From: Oreocharis arfaki
Taxonomy: Eukaryota; Chordata; Aves; Passeriformes; Paramythiidae
DNA: 64,000 nt
Assembly (NCBI GenBank): GCA_013398015.1
Contig: VZRR01014159.1
Location: forward strand, 615,129-679,128
Direction: 5' to 3'
The position numbers were made by a program, and so were the translations under genes. Position 1 is the stretch's first letter; every line of letters begins with the position of its first letter. Of this stretch, positions 58,601 through 64,000 are shown in pieces. A model generated the notes under the pieces. That model did no database searches, was not told where the DNA came from, and worked only from the letters and a program-made list of their open reading frames with translations.

Positions 58601-59136
58601 GACTTTTTATGCCTGCATTTATGTTCCTGCTCTGCTGCGAGTGTAAGGCTTCCCTACAGTCTACACCATGTTCCTCCACGTCGTAAAATCTGCAATTTCC
58701 TGAAGAGGAGGCTGCCTTTCTCACAGAGAGCAACAGGTTCCTTCAGTCTCCAGGCCTCTTGCTCAGCAGAGCTGGGTGATTATCAGTAATTGTGGATAAA
58801 AGGAATTGTGCTGTAAATTTAGCATCCTGTAAGTCCCACGTTTCTGAGTGATTACAGTGCCCAAAGATGTGCACGAGTTAAATCCATTAGTGAAGCCCTA
58901 CAAATTTTCTAGACCCCAACATTACAAAATTTAAGCAATTCTGGCACTAAGTTTGCTCTCCTTACTTTTTGCTTCAGGGCCTGGAGATGCAGAGCCCAAC
59001 TTTCAGCATCTGCTGACCCTGTCACAGCCATGGCCATGCAATTACAAAGATTTTTCAATTTTTTTTCTATTGTTCTCCAACTCTGGTTCCTATTTTTGCT
59101 GGTTTCTGCTCTGGAAGCAGAATTGAGCTATCATGA
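55654..59136. other. PLXNA4: Intronic sequence with a possible conserved block at 58280-58450
   Basis: No exon or transposon recognised. The 58280-58450 part has 'cactgtgcaattacatgtca' and 'accaattacagggaaattgc', repeat-free and AT-rich. Confidence 0.5.
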
Positions 59137-59246
59137 GGCACTGAGCAACCTGGTCTAGTGGCAAGTGCCTCTGTGCATGGCAGGGGGGTGGAACTGGATG
59201 AGCTTTAAGGTCCTTTCCAACCAAACCATTCCGTGATGCTGTGATC
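59137..59246 (+). mobile_element. CR1 LINE 3' end fragment
   Basis: 'ctgagcaacctggtctagtg', 'gcatggcaggggggtggaac', 'tggatgagctttaaggtcct' and tail 'ttccaaccaaaccattccgt'. About 110 bp, plus strand. Confidence 0.93.
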
Positions 59247-59429
59247 AGAGGGAAATTGGTCATGTCCCCATGAAGGAAAGTAATTTTTTAATTTAAGTAG
59301 TATTTGAAGTGCCTGGGTTAGATCCTAGAGCCTGATATAGGCAGGGAAGAGGGACGCTGCCTCCAGCAGCAATGCAGACTGAGACTGACGCCTGATCCCT
59401 GTTTTTAAAATCAAGAGCTGAGCACAGTT

Positions 59430-59700
59430 AGAGGGGAAAAGGGGTTTTTACCTCGGTATTTATTTCAAGGATCCCTGGTGCACTCCATCCAGGTGGAACA
59501 TACCAAAATGCACATTGAAATGCTCACCCCGAATGCACACCCACGATACATCGGGTATAAAATTATAGATTTTACAAATTAGCATATCTAGCAAAGATTC
59601 CCCAATGAGTGAGGCTCAGTGAACTCCCTTCTCGAGGAACTCTCTCTCGGACAGACCTATCTTTTAGTTTACAAAATGTGTTCCAGGGAGGACCTTGGTG
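59430..59700 (-). mobile_element. Probable ERV LTR, minus orientation (limits uncertain)
   Basis: On the minus strand the order is 'gtatcgtgggtgtgcattcg', 'gggtgagcatttcaatgtgc', 'attttggtatgttccacctg', 'gatccttgaaataaataccg', with the polyadenylation signal AATAAA at 59464-59459. This is the R-region layout of avian ERVK/alpharetrovirus-like LTRs as I remember them. The terminal TG/CA and target-site duplication could not be placed; the element may extend left to about 59370 and right to about 59850. Confidence 0.55.
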
Positions 59701-59859
59701 GCTGAGGCTTTTGGGATGTTTAGTCTCCCAAAGAGTCTAGGAATGTAGGCTATAAAGAAACGCTAAGAATACAAAAGGCTATAAAAGTATATAGAAGAGG
59801 TATGAAAGAAAAGGCAAAAAAATCCTTATGGCACCAGGATAAGACAACAAACATTCCAC

Positions 59860-61696
59860 CCATGGAGATCTTCCCGTTCCAAATCCCAACCATCGTCGCT
59901 GTGTCAGCCAAATCTCCCTTTTGCACACGGCATTTCCACCCCTTCGGAAAACTTCCAGCATCACGGTTCCAAATCTCAGCATCAGCACCCCAAACCACGC
60001 CGGCAGGGTGAAAACCACACCCCAAAGCTGAGTGCTCACTGAGGTTCATCCCCACAAACCAGAAGGATGGACGTGACCTGAAGAGCAGCAAGTGTGACTG
60101 TGAAAGGTGTAAAAGGAAGCTGAGCTTTCCTGTGGTCCCGTGAACTTCCTCTTGCTGGCTCAGAGGATCATATGGATGAGGCACTGGAGGAAAAACAGAG
60201 GAATATAATCTCTGTGGCTCTCAGATCAGTGCTTTGAAAAATTCACTTAAAATTTTTCACACCCCGAAAAAAAAGGAGATTATTGAGTGTGGAGCCTCTG
60301 CCTTTGAAACTGCCATGGACTGTTGGGTAAATAAGCATTTAGGGATTTTTCAAAAGGGAAGTATTGATCAAATAAGCTGCTAGAGCTCTTCTGTAAGAAC
60401 TTATTCCAGCAGCAAAGCTCTGTTGCACACCTGAAACACAGCAGCACTGGTATTCTCTGGTGCTGCTGTAGCTGACATGGGGAGAAAGAGTCCCAGAGAG
60501 AGGAAATCATAGGTGAAAAGGGTTTTTTGTGTAAGCAGAAAGACACCCTTGAGGGAGGTGCCGCATTTCATCATGAAGGATGTCACATTTCCCTGATCAG
60601 CCCTTTCATTCCTATTGAGTGCACACCAGCACCTGGTCAGATAAAGTCTGGCTGCCTCCCTCTGATGGCACCACCAGCAATTCACTGCATCACAATTGCT
60701 ATAATTATTATTTTGTTACGCAGGAAAAATCATCATTTGGGCTGCAAAGTGCCACCCGCGCCAACAGCGCTGCAGAAATGAAACAACGAGGCTGCTTGGC
60801 ATGCAGGCAACACCTTCACCCCGAGAGCCCAGAGCCTCTTAAAAGCATTAATTAAGCCTCACCACGGTCCTGCAAAGGTGATTTAAGTGCTGTAATGAGT
60901 GAGATGTATGTGCTGCTGCTCTTCAGAAATGGTGAGAGCTTGGCTTGCTCGACAAATAGCGGAGAGTCGAGATCATCCAGGGCTGGCATCTGTATCAGGG
61001 AGAATCGGGATGTGTCTGGTCCCATCATCTCGCAGAAGATGAATTTAAAGAAGCCTGGTTATCAGTTTAAACAACAAACTAAAGCACTCGAGCCCTGAAA
61101 GGGGAAATCTCCCGCTTGCCTCCACTTGTCTGTGCAGATCTCGGTGCTTGAGGAGTTCGGAGCATTTGTAGCAGGCAGTGTAAATTCACTGAAACCCCAA
61201 CTGCTCCCGGATCTGAAAGCAGGACTGTGGAATTGGGAGGCTGCAGCCAGCCCTGGAAGCAGGGACACCATCACAATCACAGCCCTGTGTTTCCTGGTGT
61301 GGGATCCCGACCAACAGCCCCAGCCCAAGAGTGCCGGGTCATTCCCTCATTAGGAGGAGTGAATTTTTATTATTCCCTGCTGCACGTTCCCTCACTCTGC
61401 CTCTCCCACTCTCTCTCCTTGTCTAAATACGTGCCTGGCTAATATTGCTTGTTTACAGGATAAATCAGCTGTACAAATCCTATTATATTTTGGATCTCTG
61501 ACAACGGCGGGGTAATGACATTGAAACGGGGAAATGCAAACGTTGTTCCGACTGATCTAATGTCACCCACACGTTCCACCAGCTACACCAGCTCCCTGTC
61601 CTGCTCGGAGGAAACAGAGGAAACTCTGTCTTTACCATTTAGTTCCAGTCCTATCTGGGTGTGTTGCCTTTCCTAGTGTCGAGTGCTTCTTTAGAT
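59860..61696. other. PLXNA4: Intronic sequence, no recognised gene
   Basis: No exon or transposon recognised. The part at 61430-61560 ('aatattgcttgtttacagga', 'gacaacggcggggtaatgac') looks like possible conserved non-coding sequence. Confidence 0.5.
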
Positions 61697-61855
61697 ATAG
61701 AATCATAGAGTGGTTTGGGTTGAAAGGGACCTTAAAGGCCATCCAGTCCCACCTCCCTGCCATGGGCAGGGACATTTTTCACTGGATCAGGTTGTTCAAA
61801 GCCTGGTCCAAACTGGCCTTGAGCACTTTCAGGGATGAGGCTACAGCTCCATCCT
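61697..61855 (-). mobile_element. CR1 LINE 3' end fragment
   Basis: Begins 'tagaatcatagagtggtttg' with both terminal ATTCTRTG-like units, then 'ggttgaaagggaccttaaag', 'ccatgggcagggacattttt' and 'gagcactttcagggatgagg'. Minus strand, well preserved. Confidence 0.95.
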
Positions 61856-62006
61856 GAACTCAGATATATCTACACGACCAGGTCTGTGCTGGCTCTGCAA
61901 ACACTGAATTTTGTCCCTAAGTTGTTGCCAGGTTACCTAAAGATTGTCCCAGTCTGGATGCTGAAAATCTGCTGGCAGGGAAAAATCCAGCATTTTGCAA
62001 GAAACC

Positions 62007-62031
62007 TGTGAGAAAGTAGTTGGTTCTCACA
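62007..62031. repeat. Perfect 8-bp inverted repeat at the LTR start
   Basis: TGTGAGAA (62007-62014) and TTCTCACA (62024-62031) are exact reverse complements around a 9-base loop. They lie in the first 25 bases of the LTR. Confidence 0.9.
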
Positions 62032-62203
62032 CAAACAAGCAAGATGGTTTTCTAAACATCATGTAGGTGTTGTTTGTATGTAGAATTGTTATGAAACTAA
62101 GTAGAAAATATTTTGAAAATAGGCATCCTGAAGTCCAGCCAATCCCTTGGAGAGGTGGTTGGACCAGAGACCAATGATCTTTTGTCATATACCAATGCAA
62201 GGG

Positions 62204-62213
62204 TTATATAAAT
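62204..62213 (+). promoter_or_regulatory. LTR TATA box
   Basis: TTATATAAAT sits about 24 bp before AATAAA in the LTR, the place expected for the viral promoter. Orientation is opposite to PLXNA4. Confidence 0.65.
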
Positions 62214-62227
62214 CCTGCCTATAATTA

Positions 62228-62233
62228 AATAAA
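62228..62233 (+). terminator. LTR polyadenylation signal AATAAA
   Basis: AATAAA followed by further AATAA-like bases, just downstream of the TATA box within the LTR's R region. Confidence 0.65.
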
Positions 62234-62487
62234 TAATTCACTTTCTCTCAACCTTGTCTCCAACTTGGACCTTCGTTTTTCCTCGCCGTCCGTGTTGCAA
62301 CAGCGACATCCCAGTCCTACTAAAATGCCTCTAAGCAAACTTACAGCAAAAACTATATCCTACAACAGCAAAGTCATGCAGGTGCCAGGCTGGGAGTGTC
62401 TGGGACAGAAACATGGTCAGATGTGATTCAAACATCTCTCTGTGAGTGAAACAGCTTTTTTTATCTCCATCTCCACATCATCCAGTC

Positions 62488-62519
62488 TTCCAGTATGTTA
62501 TCCTTCCAATATGTTATCC
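62488..62519. repeat. Two-copy 16-bp tandem repeat
   Basis: Units ttccagtatgttatcc and ttccaatatgttatcc lie head to tail with one mismatch. Confidence 0.95.
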
Positions 62520-62949
62520 TGTGTTGTCCTACCAGGTACAATGGGGACCCATCCACACAATTTGGACAAATAGAGAAATTTCAGGGAGGGAAAAATAAAT
62601 AAGGCTTATGTTATATGTTTCCTGGAATATAAATAAATAGACACGCACATCAGATCGCTCCCAGAGGCTGAATATCTTCACTGAGCCTCCGAGTTCTAAA
62701 GACAGACCCTGCACTGTGTTTCACCCCGACAGCTCCACTGGCATCAGGCAAGAGGAGGAAGGGTCTGTGCAGGATTTACCCCAGAGAGCAAAGCTGGATC
62801 CAGCACCCCCTCGACCCCCTCCTCAACAGAACAGGCATTGTACAACCTCCCCTGCTCCAGAGGCTTTAAATAGCATCAGCCTCACCAAGGGTGCTGGAGT
62901 CACTTTGCTTCTGGCTCTTCCAGGACATCTGGGGTTTGCTTTCTGCCTC

Positions 62950-62979
62950 TTTTTTTTTTTTTTTAATTTAAAAAAAAAC
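62950..62979. repeat. Poly-T / poly-A low-complexity run
   Basis: About 15 T, then aattt, then 8-9 A, so the two halves can pair. No element body is recognisable beside it. Confidence 0.85.
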
Positions 62980-63013
62980 CCTCTTGCACAAGCATTCCCC
63001 TTGGCCTGCCAGG

Positions 63014-63252
63014 CGACCTCCTGGCGAGGCAACGCGAGGTCAGGTTTGCGAAGTCGCCGATCTCCTGGCGCGGGAGAGAACGTGAGGAGATCATGTGGAG
63101 CCCTCCAAAAATGCGAAGCTGAGCCACAGGCGACCGCAGGGCTCGACCGCAGAAGAAAACAGCCTGGGCTGCTGGCAGGGGAAGCAGCAGAGAGCAGTTC
63201 CCAGAAATAAATCTAATTGTCCGTGCGGCGAGGAGCGCGGGGAGACGGAGCG
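63014..63252. promoter_or_regulatory. CpG-rich patch (possible small CpG island)
   Basis: I count 22 CpG in about 240 bp (for example aacgcgagg, gtcgccga, ggcgcgggag, gcggcgaggagcgcgg), whereas neighbouring intron has about one or none per 60 bp. This density is island-like though the patch is short. It could be an intronic regulatory element or an alternative promoter; no initiator or exon is evident. Confidence 0.4.
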
Positions 63253-64000
63253 GGCAGGGATGGAGGGTCTGGCACTTTGCTCACCTGCACTTGGGGGAGC
63301 AGCAGGACCTGGGGGTGATGCTGAGCTGCTCAGGCAGCGCCAGCCGGTGCAGAGATGGGATGGATGGTGGGGGAGGGAGGGAGCTGTGCCTGGAATATCT
63401 CAGACACAACAGCGGCTCTGCAGCCCTGGGTCCTGCTCTGCCCTCAATGAACATTTTGTGTGAGCAGGGTCACCCAGACGTGAGAGAAGAGCTCTGTGAG
63501 AGGGTTTGGCACCCGGCCACTTAAAGGCAGAGGGTTTCTTTCTGTTTTATGCTTTGGAAGGAAATTAATGGTTTTGAGAAGGTTGTTTCCAATGCATGTT
63601 TGGGGTTTTTTTCTCCCCAGGACAATGAGGATTTGGGAAGGAGAGGTTTCAGAGTGGGGGTGTTATGAGAAGGTAATTAATTACTGCTAGAATTATTCCT
63701 GCATCCACTGATCAGGCAGGATCCTTTCAAGGACAGGTGTTTAATACTGAGAAACGTACTTAATACCTCAAATGCAATCATCCTCTCCATGCAATTAGGC
63801 CCTGGTTTACAGCCCTTAAGTGCAAGCTTCTGTTGAAGTAGGGGATTAAGAGTTTTTGTTTTGCTCTCCCTCGGAGCATCCAAAGCCACTTTTTTCCCTG
63901 CCTGAAGTGCAGAGCACTTTGCAGAGGCAGGGACCTGTCTTTATCCCTGCTGGCTGAAAGCAGAGAGGTGGCACCTGGGAGAGAGAACCATCACCCAGGG

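Larger units (their letters stand above)
62007..62308 (+). mobile_element. ERV solo LTR (ERVK-like) with TATA box and polyadenylation signal
   Basis: Starts TGTGAGAA and ends CAACAGCGACA, about 302 bp. It has CCAAT motifs (ccaatcccttgg, gaccaatgat, accaatgc), a TATA box TTATATAAAT at 62204-62213 and AATAAA at 62228-62233, then a U5-like 'accttcgtttttcctcgccg' stretch. The short TATA-to-AATAAA distance (about 24 bp) means a very short R region, as in ERVK and alpharetrovirus-like LTRs. No gag, pol or env sequence adjoins it. No target-site duplication is apparent (gaaacc before, tcccag after). Confidence 0.75.
52038..64000 (-). other. PLXNA4: PLXNA4 intron upstream of the exon (3' part only; probably intron 2)
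   Basis: All sequence from the exon's acceptor to the right end of the window is non-coding and repeat-bearing. In plexin-A genes the preceding exon is the large first coding exon with the signal peptide and most of the sema domain. None of it is seen here, so this intron is at least 12 kb. The numbering is inferred from known plexin-A gene structure. Confidence 0.75.
62520..64000. other. PLXNA4: Intronic sequence with a CpG-rich patch at 63014-63252
   Basis: No exon or transposon recognised. The stretch holds the A/T run at 62950-62979 and then a CpG-rich patch. No plexin first coding exon is visible before the window ends. Confidence 0.5.

Noticed and set aside
1..64000. tRNA, rRNA, microRNA or CRISPR features
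   Set aside because: No cloverleaf, rRNA text, clear long hairpin precursor or spaced repeat array was recognised; the short repeats are CR1, LTR or tandem duplications.

Overview
This window is vertebrate nuclear DNA, almost certainly from a bird and probably a songbird. The evidence is the repeat content: about two dozen CR1 LINE 3' ends with the avian tail (a 'ggtcccttccaacccaaacc' type motif next to short ATTCTGTG-like units), ERVK-type solo LTRs, and only worn traces of older amniote repeats (MIR-like core SINE, L3-like). There are no bacterial genes, no operons and no dense coding.

The only coding sequence I can support is one 183-bp exon on the minus strand at 51855-52037. It encodes 61 residues of a plexin-A sema domain, best matched to PLXNA4. 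It has a clean acceptor (pyrimidine tract plus CAG) and donor (AAG|GTAAGG) and is in phase 0 at both ends. Everything else reads as intron of this gene: 52038-64000 is the end of the upstream intron and 1-51854 is the start of the downstream intron. In known plexin-A genes this exon follows the large first coding exon, so these would be introns 2 and 3, which are very long in PLXNA4 orthologues. The start of the gene lies beyond the right end of the window and the remaining exons beyond the left end.

Layout by region. 1-16 kb: unique intron with three CR1 tips (421, 5800, 6154), an L3-like relic with an ATT run (9661) and an AT-rich repeat-free block (8395-8880). 16-35 kb: the CR1-dense part, including one CR1 inserted beside another (21535/21600), the longest clean passerine-type CR1 (30683-31156), a MIR-like SINE (19584) and AT-rich, possibly conserved blocks (17190, 19830, 26190, 33185). 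35-51.8 kb: mostly unique sequence, two long older CR1s (43003, 45435), and a solo LTR with target-site duplication that contains a 27-base N gap (46385-46668). 51.8-52.1 kb: the exon. 52-64 kb: a CR1 split by about 440 bp of foreign sequence (52708-53466), a minus-strand LTR (about 59430-59700), a plus-strand LTR with TATA box and AATAAA (62007-62308), and a CpG-rich patch (63014-63252).

I found no clear new biological system. The points most worth checking are the gap with its 30-bp direct repeat inside the LTR, the split CR1, the intronic CpG patch, the two perfect CRE palindromes, and several AT-rich blocks that could be conserved enhancers of an axon-guidance receptor gene.
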